The notes under the pieces are model-generated. The model worked only from the letters and a program-made list of their open reading frames with translations. It was not told the DNA's origin and did not search any database. This document shows, piece by piece, positions 15,619-23,258 of a stretch of 64,000 nt of DNA (within the stretch, counting starts at the first letter, position 1; each line of letters opens with the position of its first letter). This DNA is from PNAI01 sp035574295 (GTDB taxonomy: Bacteria; Pseudomonadota; Alphaproteobacteria; Rhizobiales; Xanthobacteraceae). Made by a program: the position numbers and the translations under genes. The stretch is from NCBI GenBank assembly GCA_035574295.1, contig DATLYX010000010.1, positions 25,147 through 89,146 of the forward strand, given 5' to 3'.

Positions 15619-16761
15619 TCACCCCGCAAGCGCCGTGGCCGGATCGATCTTCAGCGCCGTTCTGACGCCGAGCGCACTGGCGAGCAGACAGACGATGAGC
15701 ACGATCCCGAACAGGGTCGCCGCATCCGTCGGTTCCAGCACGAGTCGCCGCGGAAAATAGCTTTGAACCGTATTGATGAGCGTTACGCCTACGGCGAAGC
15801 TGATGACACCCATGCCGAGCGCCTGCTGCACGATGAGGCCGACGATTCGCGTGTCCGGCGCGCCGATCAGCTTCAGCGTCGCAATCGACTTCTTCTTGTC
15901 GAGCGTCATGGTGTAGATGATCAACCCGATGATGACGGTGGAAACCACGAGCAGCAGACTCGTGAACAGTCCGATCTGCCGTCTTGCGCGCTCGATCACC
16001 GAACGCGACAGCACGGTTTCCTGCTCCTCCTGGGTCAATGCGGCGAGGTGCTTCCACCGCCTGACATCCTGGGCAAACCGCTCCGGACTGACCCCCGGGA
16101 TCAGGCGCACCAACACCGCATTGATGGTATCGCTGGTCCCTGTCGATGTTCCGCCCTGCGATCGCGCCGCCTCGCGCCTGGCTGCCGCCGGCTCCAGATC
16201 GAACTGCAGTTTCTGTGCATCGCGCAACGTCACGAAAATGACCGGATCCCCGCCGGAGGCGACCAAATTCTCGGTGAGCCCGACCACGGTGAAGGTGTCA
16301 CGACCAAGCTTGATCCGCTCCCCCACAGCCAATCCCGTGCGCCGATCTGCGATCGCCTCGTAGCGGCTGCGCTGAATGGGCCGCCCCTCGGCCACCGCCG
16401 GGGCTTCGCCGGGACGCCGGATTTCCGCTCCGACCACGAGCACGCGCTTGGTCTCGCCGCGATGCTGCATTTCCACATTCTGATAGGTGACGGCCCCGGC
16501 CGCGGCGACCCCCCATTGCGCGGCGATGGCTTCGCGCGTGTCGCCCGGTAATCGTGAGGCTTCCGCAAACGGCCCCCGCGTGCCGCCTTCCACCACCCAC
16601 ACATGCGCTTGCGCCGCGCGCGCAAGCCCGAGCGCCTCCTCGATCAGGCCGCGATAGATGCCGATCATGGCCAATACGATGCCGAGCAGCAGACTCAGCC
16701 CGAAGCAGGTCAGAAGAAAGCGGCCGAGGTTATATTTGATGTCGCGAAGCGCGAGATTCAC
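15619..16761 (-). CDS. ABC exporter permease, FtsX/DevC-like
   Basis: Inner-membrane permease of 380 residues, close to DevC length. There is an N-terminal transmembrane helix (FLLTCFGLSLLLGIVLAMIGI), a large periplasmic MacB-type core, then three C-terminal helices in an FtsX arrangement. I place the start at GTG 16761 (VNLALRDIKYN) because the preceding gene stops at 16763 and the upstream frame encodes no plausible domain. It functions with the ATPase and adaptor on either side. Confidence 0.85.
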   Translation of the reverse strand: MNLALRDIKYNLGRFLLTCFGLSLLLGIVLAMIGIYRGLIEEALGLARAAQAHVWVVEGGTRGPFAEASRLPGDTREAIAAQWGVAAAGAVTYQNVEMQHRGETKRVLVVGAEIRRPGEAPAVAEGRPIQRSRYEAIADRRTGLAVGERIKLGRDTFTVVGLTENLVASGGDPVIFVTLRDAQKLQFDLEPAAARREAARSQGGTSTGTSDTINAVLVRLIPGVSPERFAQDVRRWKHLAALTQEEQETVLSRSVIERARRQIGLFTSLLLVVSTVIIGLIIYTMTLDKKKSIATLKLIGAPDTRIVGLIVQQALGMGVISFAVGVTLINTVQSYFPRRLVLEPTDAATLFGIVLIVCLLASALGVRTALKIDPATALAG

Positions 16762-16762
16762 G

Positions 16763-17959
16763 TCACGACCCCGGCTGCTGCGCGGAACGCGCGCGCCGGC
16801 CCTCGCGCAGGTCGGATCGCGCGTCGGCAACCACGCGCACATTATCAGGCACGCCGCCTGCGATCTGCACCCGCCCGTCGAGCAACCGCTCGCCGATTTC
16901 CACGCTGCGCTGCTTGAGCCGGCCGTTTTCCAGCGTCCAGACAACCCCCGTCCGTCCGTCGAATTTCTCGACGAATTTCAGCGGCACGAAGAGACCATGA
17001 TCGACGATCTTCTTGACGACCTCCACTTCCGCCTGCTCGCCGAGAAAACGGATTTGATGCAGCGGGCTGCAGACCCGACAGCGCACGTAGATTCTGCGTT
17101 CTTCCGTGACACGATCGTTTTCCTGATCGATGCGTACAATCTCCGCCTCGTACACTTGCGTAGGCTCTGACCGCAGACGGACAAACGCCGTCTGCCCGGG
17201 GGCCAATCCTCCGGCCAGCGCCTCGTCCACATAGGCCCGCACCCAGATCGAGTTCGGCTCGATCAGCGTAAATACGGCCTCGCCGGCATTGGCCACGCTG
17301 CCCACTTCCTTGTGCCGCGCGATGACGCGGGCATCGAATGGCGCGCGCAGCTCGTGCTGTTCGAGCAGTACTCTGTCGATCCGGTGCTGCGCGGCTGCGT
17401 CTTCCTGTTGCACGCGTGCAATGGCGCTGTCGGCCTCGACGATTCTGAGATCGCTGCCGGCGACCTCCTCCGCGGTCTGCGCGTCATCTGCGGCCTCCTG
17501 CGATACACTGCCGCGCGCAACCAACGTCTGCCGCCGCAGATTGACGGCCTTTTTTTGCTGATACGTGGCGCGCGCGCGATCGACCTGCGCCTCGACTTTG
17601 GCGAGATTGGCGGTTGCCTGGCGCAGCGCCACTTCGCTTTTCAGAAGCTTTGCGCGCTGCGCCGCATCGTCAAGTTTGGCGAGCAGCGCCCCCTTCTTGA
17701 CCATGTCGCCTTGATCGGCCTCCACCGCAACGATTTTGCCGGAGATTTGAAACCCGACTTTCGACAACACCTGCGCTTCGACCGTGCCGATCCCGAACAG
17801 ACGAACTTCGACGTTCGTCTCCGGCCCGATCGTCTGCACTGCTATCTCACGTTGGGCGCGCCAATACCCGAGGGCGGCCAGGGCCAGTACCACGCTCAAC
17901 AACAGGATGGCCGCCCGCCGTAGCCGCGGCGTTATTTCTGGTAAGCGCCAATGCCACAT
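16763..17959 (-). CDS. HlyD/DevB-type membrane fusion protein
   Basis: Periplasmic adaptor of 398 residues for the neighbouring ABC exporter. One N-terminal transmembrane helix (ILLLSVVLALAALGYW) is followed by a lipoyl/barrel-sandwich half (GIGTVEAQVLSKVGFQISG), a long alpha-helical hairpin rich in Ala, Gln and Glu, the second half-barrel and a beta-barrel. It is first in the minus-strand order adaptor, permease, ATPase, as in DevBCA glycolipid exporters. The substrate is unknown. A FixK-type site lies 78 nt upstream of its start but is closer to, and better placed for, osmC. Confidence 0.87.
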   Translation of the reverse strand: MWHWRLPEITPRLRRAAILLLSVVLALAALGYWRAQREIAVQTIGPETNVEVRLFGIGTVEAQVLSKVGFQISGKIVAVEADQGDMVKKGALLAKLDDAAQRAKLLKSEVALRQATANLAKVEAQVDRARATYQQKKAVNLRRQTLVARGSVSQEAADDAQTAEEVAGSDLRIVEADSAIARVQQEDAAAQHRIDRVLLEQHELRAPFDARVIARHKEVGSVANAGEAVFTLIEPNSIWVRAYVDEALAGGLAPGQTAFVRLRSEPTQVYEAEIVRIDQENDRVTEERRIYVRCRVCSPLHQIRFLGEQAEVEVVKKIVDHGLFVPLKFVEKFDGRTGVVWTLENGRLKQRSVEIGERLLDGRVQIAGGVPDNVRVVADARSDLREGRRARSAQQPGS

Positions 17960-18036
17960 CGAAAAGGCGTCTCTCCCACGTTCGAATAATATAACGGGAT
18001 GGTCATCGACACTACAATTCCTGCGCAGGTTTCCTT

Positions 18037-18050
18037 TTGCGCCAAATCAA
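18037..18050 (+). promoter_or_regulatory. FixK/FNR-type binding site (osmC promoter)
   Basis: TTGCGCCAAATCAA, 57 nt upstream of the osmC ATG. The identical 14-mer recurs at 47271-47284. No convincing -10 hexamer is seen at the 22-nt spacing, so this promoter is weaker evidence than the others. Confidence 0.6.
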
Positions 18051-18107
18051 AGGATAGTTCAGTCTGGCGTGCATCAAGAGGCTTACAGGAGCCTGTAGGA
18101 GCCTGCC

Positions 18108-18575
18108 ATGAGCGATTCGTTCGAGAATACGGTTACCGTCGTGGAGAGCGGCAACGGACCCTATGCGCAATTCGTGACCGCGGGCCGTCACGTTCTCGGC
18201 GCCGACGAGCCGGAGGCGCTCGGCGGCCGCGACACCGGTCCGTCGCCTTATGAATACATACTCGCCGGCCTTGGCGCCTGTACGGCGATGACGCTGCGCA
18301 TGTACGCGGCCCGCCAGCGCTGGCCGCTCAAGCGCACGGCGGTCCGCCTGCGCCACGAAAAAATTCCGGCGCCCGACGGAAAGAGCAAGATCGATCAGTT
18401 CGAGCGGGAAATTCATCTCGAAGGCGATCTTACCCCTGAACAGCGGCAGCGGCTGCTCGAAATCGCCGAGAAATGCCCGGTGAGTCTGACCCTGCGGCGT
18501 GCCTCCGTCATCGTTTCAAAATTGTCCGAGACGGCCGCGACCCAATACGCACCCGCCCCCGCAACAAGTACCTGA
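18108..18575 (+). CDS. OsmC/Ohr-family peroxiredoxin-like protein
   Basis: Thiol-dependent hydroperoxide-detoxifying protein of 155 residues, expected to act in the cytoplasm on organic peroxides. Two conserved cysteines are present, in GLGACTAMTLRM and CPVSLTLRRA, which match the peroxidatic and resolving positions of the OsmC fold. The central DTGPSPYEYILAGLGAC block is typical of the YhfA/OsmC subgroup. It precedes the host-attachment-domain gene by 45 nt and both probably share the FixK-type promoter. Confidence 0.88.
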   Translation: MSDSFENTVTVVESGNGPYAQFVTAGRHVLGADEPEALGGRDTGPSPYEYILAGLGACTAMTLRMYAARQRWPLKRTAVRLRHEKIPAPDGKSKIDQFEREIHLEGDLTPEQRQRLLEIAEKCPVSLTLRRASVIVSKLSETAATQYAPAPATST

Positions 18576-18620
18576 GCCGCGGCGGCCAATAGCCGGAGAA
18601 CACAAGAGAGGAGGCGCGGG

Positions 18621-19067
18621 ATGTCCAAGGCGAAAATCAAGACCGGCGACTGGGTGGTGGTCTGCGACGGCCGCAAGGCGTTGGTTCTCGAAAACATCGG
18701 CGACTCGATATTTCCCTCCCTCCGGGTGGTCCATACGCGCGAGCAAGCCGATCCGCCGACCCATGAGCAGGGCACCGATCACCCCGGCCGCGTGCACGAG
18801 TCGCTCGGAGCATCGCGCAGCAGCGTCGAGCAGACCGATTGGCATGACGCAGCCGAGCGTGACTTCCTGAGAAGCCTGATCGGATACCTCGATTCGGCCA
18901 TCGGTGCCGGAGGCCCAAAACACCTTTTTGTCGTGGCCCCGCCGCGCGCGCTCGGAATGCTGCGCGAGGCCTATACGCCCCGTGTGCGCAAGGCCTTGCA
19001 GGCGGAAATTGACAAGGATCTCGTGCGCGCGCCGGTCTACGACATCGAGCGGCGGCTATTTGCCTAG
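18621..19067 (+). CDS. Host-attachment-domain protein (PF10116-like)
   Basis: Protein of 148 residues resembling the family once named for Agrobacterium attachment to host cells. It opens with WVVVCDGRKALVLEN, a beta strand seen in archaeal Rof/eRF1-like folds, and ends with HLFVVAPPRALGMLRE and a C-terminal helix. No signal peptide or membrane span is present, so it is cytoplasmic and a direct adhesion role is doubtful. A purine-rich GAGAGGAGG-like site precedes ATG 18621. Its partner OsmC and FixK-type promoter suggest a stress or translation-related role; this is inference. Confidence 0.78.
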   Translation: MSKAKIKTGDWVVVCDGRKALVLENIGDSIFPSLRVVHTREQADPPTHEQGTDHPGRVHESLGASRSSVEQTDWHDAAERDFLRSLIGYLDSAIGAGGPKHLFVVAPPRALGMLREAYTPRVRKALQAEIDKDLVRAPVYDIERRLFA

Positions 19068-19078
19068 CGACCTTCCGA

Positions 19079-19092
19079 TTGATTTAGATCAA
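19079..19092 (+). promoter_or_regulatory. Perfect FNR/FixK site upstream of a putative small RNA
   Basis: TTGATTTAGATCAA is a perfect TTGAT-N4-ATCAA palindrome, the best match in the window. It starts 12 nt after the stop codon of the preceding gene. A TAACAA hexamer at 19115-19120 follows with a 22-nt gap, placing the start site near 19127 (site centre at -41.5). Confidence 0.85.
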
Positions 19093-19126
19093 GACGCCGG
19101 CCGCGCCGAGGTTCTAACAAGAACCA

Positions 19127-19203
19127 TCGCCGAGCAGCCGTTGCCCGTCTCCCCATATGCTCGGCGCGTTTGGCCCCGGGTGTCCCTCCGGGGCCATTTT
19201 TTT
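19127..19203 (+). ncRNA. Putative FixK/FNR-controlled small RNA, about 77 nt
   Basis: No open frame is present. The predicted transcript starts near 19127, set by the FNR-type site and -10 element. It folds into stem 1, a perfect 9-bp helix (19128-19136 with 19158-19166) whose 21-nt loop contains the pyrimidine-rich GTCTCCCC. A short linker leads to stem 2, an 8-bp GC helix (19172-19179 with 19188-19195), then a run of seven T: an intrinsic terminator. Loops rich in CUCC that mimic an anti-Shine-Dalgarno sequence are a known feature of several alphaproteobacterial sRNAs. The alternative is a 3' UTR and terminator of the osmC operon. The next gene has its own FixK site and promoter, so this unit is self-contained. 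Confidence 0.7.
19172..19203 (+). terminator. Intrinsic terminator of the putative sRNA
   Basis: Stem GGCCCCGG/CCGGGGCC with an 8-nt loop, followed by ATTTTTTT at 19196-19203. It is the strongest plus-strand terminator seen in the window. Confidence 0.88.
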
Positions 19204-19230
19204 GGCGTTCGCGCGGAGCCTGCCCTCTTC

Positions 19231-19244
19231 TTGATGTGGCTCAA
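19231..19244 (+). promoter_or_regulatory. FixK/FNR-type site (CBS-BON gene promoter)
   Basis: TTGATGTGGCTCAA, 53 nt upstream of ATG 19298. A TAAAAT hexamer at 19266-19271 follows after 21 nt, giving a textbook class II FNR-type promoter. Confidence 0.8.
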
Positions 19245-19297
19245 TGGGGGCCCCGCGAGCTTCGCTAAAATTAAAATTCTTCGATGGGAGCATCGCC

Positions 19298-19993
19298 ATG
19301 AAAGCCAGCGACATCATGACCCTCAACGTGATTTCCGTAACCCCCAATACCCCGATCCTTCATGCGGCGCGAGTGATGCTCCAGAAGAACATCAGCGGCC
19401 TGCCGGTGATCACCGCCAACGGCGACCTTGTGGGAATGGTCACCGAAGGGGATTTTCTGCGTCGCAGCGAGACGGGAACGCAGCGCCATCGTTCGCGTTG
19501 GATCGAGTTTCTTTTAGGGCCCGGAAAACTCGCCGAGGAATACGTCCGCACCAGCGGCCGCAAGGTACACGAGGTCATGACCCCCGTCGTCCACACCGTC
19601 ACCGAAGATGCCCCGCTCGAGGAGGTGGTGCGCCTGATGGAGCGCCATCACATCAAGCGGGTGCCCGTCGTGCGCGGCACGCGGGTCGTCGGCATCATCA
19701 CGCGGGCCAATCTGATGCGCGCTCTGGTCAAGTCCGCGCTGCAACCGGAGCCTGTCTCAGCCGGCGACAAGGAGATCCGCGATCGGCTGCTTGCCGACCT
19801 CAAGCAGCAATCGTGGGCGCCGCTCGCCCTCATTGACATCTCGGTCAAGGACGGCGTGGTTACGATTTCCGGCACCGTCACCGATGATCGCCAGCGCGAG
19901 GCTTTGCGTGTTGCCGCCGAGAACGTGCCTGGCGTGAAACAGGTGGTGGACGATCTGGTGTGGGTGGAGCCGATTTCCGGCATGGTCGCCTAG
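19298..19993 (+). CDS. CBS-pair and BON domain protein
   Basis: Protein of 231 residues with two CBS motifs (about 1-60 and 85-140) that usually bind adenine nucleotides, followed by a C-terminal BON domain (about 155-225, VTISGTVTDDRQREAL). No membrane segment is visible. A close paralogue is encoded at 44968-45654 on the other strand, and both start MKASD. ATG 19298 is chosen for that match and because AUGGGAGC-like purines lie just upstream; the open frame reaches 19244 but runs into the FixK site. Such CBS-BON proteins are often induced with USPs and Hsp20 in low oxygen, possibly as energy-charge sensors. Confidence 0.85.
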   Translation: MKASDIMTLNVISVTPNTPILHAARVMLQKNISGLPVITANGDLVGMVTEGDFLRRSETGTQRHRSRWIEFLLGPGKLAEEYVRTSGRKVHEVMTPVVHTVTEDAPLEEVVRLMERHHIKRVPVVRGTRVVGIITRANLMRALVKSALQPEPVSAGDKEIRDRLLADLKQQSWAPLALIDISVKDGVVTISGTVTDDRQREALRVAAENVPGVKQVVDDLVWVEPISGMVA

Positions 19994-20180
19994 CGAGATG
20001 ATTTAAGATTGAAATTCCGGGGCACGGCGCGGCGCGAAAGGGCTGCGCGGCAAGATCGCCAAGACGCGGGGCCCTGAACGGTCCCGGACCGGCCGCGCAC
20101 CCCTTCTCGCTGCGCGCTCACGCTGCACCGCATCCGCGACACGTCAACCTCACCGCATCACGCTTGCGCGCGGAATACCT

Positions 20181-20194
20181 TTGATTCAGGTCAA
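20181..20194 (+). promoter_or_regulatory. FixK/FNR-type site (hsp20 promoter)
   Basis: TTGATTCAGGTCAA, 77 nt upstream of the hsp20 ATG. The -10 region at the expected spacing is weak (GATTTG-like). The 187 nt between the CBS gene and this site holds nothing else that I recognise. Confidence 0.72.
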
Positions 20195-20271
20195 TATGCG
20201 TTTCGCGAGAAGTGATTTGCTCGCCGCGAAGCCCGATGGATTGAGGCTTCAAGCCACGAGGAGGTTTCATC

Positions 20272-20751
20272 ATGAGCTTGCGATCGCTGATCCCAATCGG
20301 CCGCGAGAGAAGCATGGCGCGGCGCGCCACCGCCGATCCCTTCACGACCTTGCACCAGGAGATCGATCGGTTGTTCGACGATTTCATGCGTGGCTGGCCG
20401 ACGGTCGGCCGCGCGGCGGAATTTGTCCCCGAAATGGACGTCACTGAAACCGACAAGGAGATCGAGATCACGGTTGAGTTGCCCGGCCTCCAGGAGAAGG
20501 ATGTCCAGGTCAACGTCGCCGACAATCTTCTGACGATAAAGGGGGAAAAGAAGGCCGAAAAAGAGGAGAAGAACAAGAATTACCGACTGTACGAACGCAG
20601 CTACGGTTCGTTCTCGCGCACCATTGAGCTGCCGGCCGGCATCGACGCCGACGCCATCAAGGCGAATCTTTCCAACGGCGTGCTCAAGGTGACTGTACCG
20701 AAGCCCGCGCCCGCTCAGGTGAAGAAGGTCGAAGTCAAAGCGGCGGCCTGA
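20272..20751 (+). CDS. Hsp20/alpha-crystallin small heat-shock protein
   Basis: ATP-independent holdase chaperone, 159 residues, cytoplasmic. A short N-terminal arm leads into the alpha-crystallin domain (about 50-145): VPEMDVTETDKEIEI, ELPGLQEKDV, and the hallmark NGVLKVTVPK near the C-terminus. A minimal V-x-V tail (VEV) may replace the I-x-I oligomerisation motif. A strong GAGGAGG site precedes ATG 20272. The gene is monocistronic, framed by a FixK-type site upstream and an intrinsic terminator downstream, so it should be induced under low oxygen. Confidence 0.93.
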   Translation: MSLRSLIPIGRERSMARRATADPFTTLHQEIDRLFDDFMRGWPTVGRAAEFVPEMDVTETDKEIEITVELPGLQEKDVQVNVADNLLTIKGEKKAEKEEKNKNYRLYERSYGSFSRTIELPAGIDADAIKANLSNGVLKVTVPKPAPAQVKKVEVKAAA

Positions 20752-20761
20752 TCGGGAGCGA

Positions 20762-20803
20762 ACAGCGCGTTCCGCCGCCACTCGCGGAACGCGCTGTCTT
20801 TTT
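20762..20803 (+). terminator. Intrinsic terminator after hsp20
   Basis: Perfect 14-bp inverted repeat (20762-20775 with 20784-20797, arms ACAGCGCGTTCCGC and its complement) with an 8-nt loop, followed by CTTTTT. Confidence 0.85.
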
Positions 20804-20924
20804 CGTCCTGTCGGCTTCGCTCGATCTCCCGGCCCAGCCGCTTATGTGTAAGGCGCATCGGTCCGCAGGGAAACGAGCGCACCGATAATCCAACTTCGCA
20901 TCTGTGCACGACGCGCCGCGCGTT

Positions 20925-20938
20925 TTGACCTGCATCAA
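20925..20938 (+). promoter_or_regulatory. FixK/FNR-type site (DASS transporter promoter)
   Basis: TTGACCTGCATCAA, 54 nt upstream of ATG 20993. CATTGT at 20961-20966 is a fair -10 element after a 22-nt gap. Confidence 0.75.
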
Positions 20939-20992
20939 CGTCGGGGGCGCGTTCTGACGCCATTGTTTTGAACGATCATTGCGGAGCATCTC

Positions 20993-22504
20993 ATGACCTC
21001 GGCAGATCAACCGGCGGCAACGCCTCTGACTTCAGCAAGGCGGCCGACCTGGCTCGCCCGCAACTGGGGGCTCTGGCTTTCGATCATTGCATTCGTGGGC
21101 GTCTTGCTCATGCCGACGCCCGAAAACCTGCCGGTTGCCGGCCATCGTATGCTGGCGATTCTGGCTTTTGCGGTCATTGTCTGGATGACCGAAGCATTGG
21201 AATACCCGGTCTCCGCCATCGTCATCGCCGCATTGATGGCCTTCCTGCTCGGGTTTTCGCCCAACCCGGCAAATCCCAAGGCGTTGCTGGGCACGAGCGG
21301 AGCCTTGACGCTCGCATTCAGCGGCTTTGCCAACACCGCGCTGGTTCTTGTTGCCTCCGCCCTGTTTCTTTCCGCGGCAATGACCTTGACCGGACTCGAC
21401 CGCCGCATCGCCTTGAGCATTCTTTCGCGCGTCGGCATCGAGACCCGGCACGTAGTCGTCGGCACGATTCTCGTCGGCATCGTCATTGCCTTTCTCGTTC
21501 CCTCCACCACCGCGCGCGTCGCCTGCCTTGTGCCGATCACGCTCGGCATCATCGCCGCCTTCGGCATGGGCAAGAAAAGCGCCTTTGCCGCCATGCTGAT
21601 GATCACCACCGTGCAGACCGCCAGCATCTGGAACGTCGGCATCAAGACCGCGGCGGCGCAGAACATGGTCGCCGTCGGCTTCATCGAAAAAGCCTTCGGT
21701 CAGACCATCACTTGGCTCGAGTGGTTCATCGCCGCCGCGCCTTTTGCGGCGCTGATGTCGATTGCGCTCTATTTCGTCATGACGCGCATGATGCCGCCCG
21801 AGGTCGCCCAGGTCGCCGGCGGCCGCGCGGCCATCCGCAAATCCCTCGCCGATCTCGGCCCGATGAAGCTGTCCGAGAAGAAACTGCTCACGATCTCGCT
21901 CACGCTTCTAGCATTTTGGGCGACCGAAGGCGTGCTGCACAAATTTGACACCAGCACCACGACCATCACCGCCGTGGCGCTGATGTTCATGCCCGGCATC
22001 GGCATCATGTCGTGGAAGGACGCTCAGTCGCGAATTCCGTGGGGCACGGTCATTTTGTTCGGCATCGGCATCAGTCTCGGCACGGCCCTGTTGCAGACCA
22101 AGGGAGCGGTGTGGCTTGCCGATCTCGTCGTTGCGGAATTCGGCCTCAAGCAGGCCACCGCCTTGTTCATTCTCGGCGTGATGAGCCTTTTTTTGATCGT
22201 GATACATCTTGGCTTTGCCAGCGCCACGGCTCTCGCCGCGGCCATGATCCCGATCGTGATTGCGGTGCTGCAGGGTGTCGGAACGCCGGGCATCAACGTC
22301 GTGGGCATGACGATGCTTCTGCAATTCGTCGTTAGCTTCGGTTTCATCCTCGTGGTGAACGCGCCGCAGAACATGGTGGCCTATGGCACCGAGACGTTCG
22401 AAGCCCGCGACTTCGTGCGCACCGGTGTGGTGCTGACGGCCATCGCTTTTGCCCTGGTCATGCTCCTGGGCGCGACCTATTGGAAATGGCTCGGTTATGT
22501 GTGA
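20993..22504 (+). CDS. DASS/SLC13-family anion symporter
   Basis: Inner-membrane transporter of 503 residues with about 12 hydrophobic segments, homologous to divalent-anion:Na+ symporters and exchangers (CitT, SdcS type). Repeat-related motifs are visible: FLVPSTTARVACLVPI in the first half, and the segment around HLGFASATALAAAMIPIVIAV in the second. Typical substrates are dicarboxylates, citrate or sulfate; the sequence does not decide. The FixK-type promoter suggests fumarate or succinate exchange in low oxygen, which is inference. ATG 20993 follows a GGAG-containing site. Confidence 0.87.
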   Translation: MTSADQPAATPLTSARRPTWLARNWGLWLSIIAFVGVLLMPTPENLPVAGHRMLAILAFAVIVWMTEALEYPVSAIVIAALMAFLLGFSPNPANPKALLGTSGALTLAFSGFANTALVLVASALFLSAAMTLTGLDRRIALSILSRVGIETRHVVVGTILVGIVIAFLVPSTTARVACLVPITLGIIAAFGMGKKSAFAAMLMITTVQTASIWNVGIKTAAAQNMVAVGFIEKAFGQTITWLEWFIAAAPFAALMSIALYFVMTRMMPPEVAQVAGGRAAIRKSLADLGPMKLSEKKLLTISLTLLAFWATEGVLHKFDTSTTTITAVALMFMPGIGIMSWKDAQSRIPWGTVILFGIGISLGTALLQTKGAVWLADLVVAEFGLKQATALFILGVMSLFLIVIHLGFASATALAAAMIPIVIAVLQGVGTPGINVVGMTMLLQFVVSFGFILVVNAPQNMVAYGTETFEARDFVRTGVVLTAIAFALVMLLGATYWKWLGYV

Positions 22505-22590
22505 TCGAAGTTAGTGTGATCGAAACCGCGCCGCGCCATCAATTCCAGTCGCAAAAAATTGAACGACCGGCGCATCAAAGGCTTCAGACT

Positions 22591-22604
22591 TTGACTCACA
22601 TCAA
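22591..22604 (+). promoter_or_regulatory. FixK/FNR-type site (LTXXQ protein / USP / phaC)
   Basis: TTGACTCACATCAA, 61 nt upstream of ATG 22666. The -10 region at 22627-22632 (ACAGAT) is weak. The three genes 22666-26007 are closely spaced and could all be read from it. Confidence 0.75.
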
Positions 22605-22665
22605 TGTGCCCGCGACCGCCTGCGCGACAGATTTGCACAGATTTGCGCAGCAGGAGGGAATAACC

Positions 22666-23196
22666 ATGCGAAGTTTTAGGACATTCCAATTTACCGCCGC
22701 AGCGATCGTGGCGCTGCTCGTTGCAACGGCGCCGGTGCTGGCGCAAGGGGGTCCCGGTAGCGGCCCAGGCGGTGGTCCGGGCGGCTGGGGGCCCGGCATG
22801 ATGATGTGGCCCGGCATGATGCGGGGCCCAGGAATGTGGGGGCCGGGCGGGGCCGGCTCCTTCTGCAACCCGCGCATGGCCGGCTTCGCCGAGTGGCGTA
22901 TCGATCAGATCGAGCGTGTGGTGAAGCCCAACGAGACCCAGCGCAAGGCGTTACAGGACCTGCGTGCCGCCTCAGCCAAGGCCGCGGAAATGATCGCCGC
23001 CGCCTGCCCGCAACAGGCCCCTGCAACCACGTCCGAGCGGCTTTCTGTGATGGAAAAGCGCATGGAAACCATGCTGCAAGCCATCAAGACGACCCGCCCG
23101 GCATTTGATGCCTTCTACGGGACGCTGAGCGACGAGCAGAAGCAGCGCCTTGATGCATCCGGACCGCGGCACTGGGGCTGGGGTCGCTGGCGCTAG
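22666..23196 (+). CDS. Secreted LTXXQ/Spy-like protein with Gly-Pro-Met-rich segment
   Basis: Exported protein of 176 residues with a clear Sec signal (TAAAIVALLVATAPVLAQG). The mature start is a low-complexity stretch of Gly, Pro, Met and Trp (GWGPGMMMWPGMMRGPGMW), which is unusual and might bind metal or mediate assembly. A helical region related to Spy/CpxP periplasmic chaperones follows (RIDQIERVVKPNETQRKAL, later GTLSDEQKQRLD, the LTXXQ-type motif). ATG 22666 has AGGAGGG just upstream; the longer open frame to 22480 is not supported. It heads a presumed operon with a USP and PHA synthase. Confidence 0.8.
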   Translation: MRSFRTFQFTAAAIVALLVATAPVLAQGGPGSGPGGGPGGWGPGMMMWPGMMRGPGMWGPGGAGSFCNPRMAGFAEWRIDQIERVVKPNETQRKALQDLRAASAKAAEMIAAACPQQAPATTSERLSVMEKRMETMLQAIKTTRPAFDAFYGTLSDEQKQRLDASGPRHWGWGRWR

Positions 23197-23258
23197 GGCG
23201 CACGCTAAAGGTCGAAGGCGCCTGTCAGACCAAGGTAGGGCGCGGCTGGAAGCACCCG

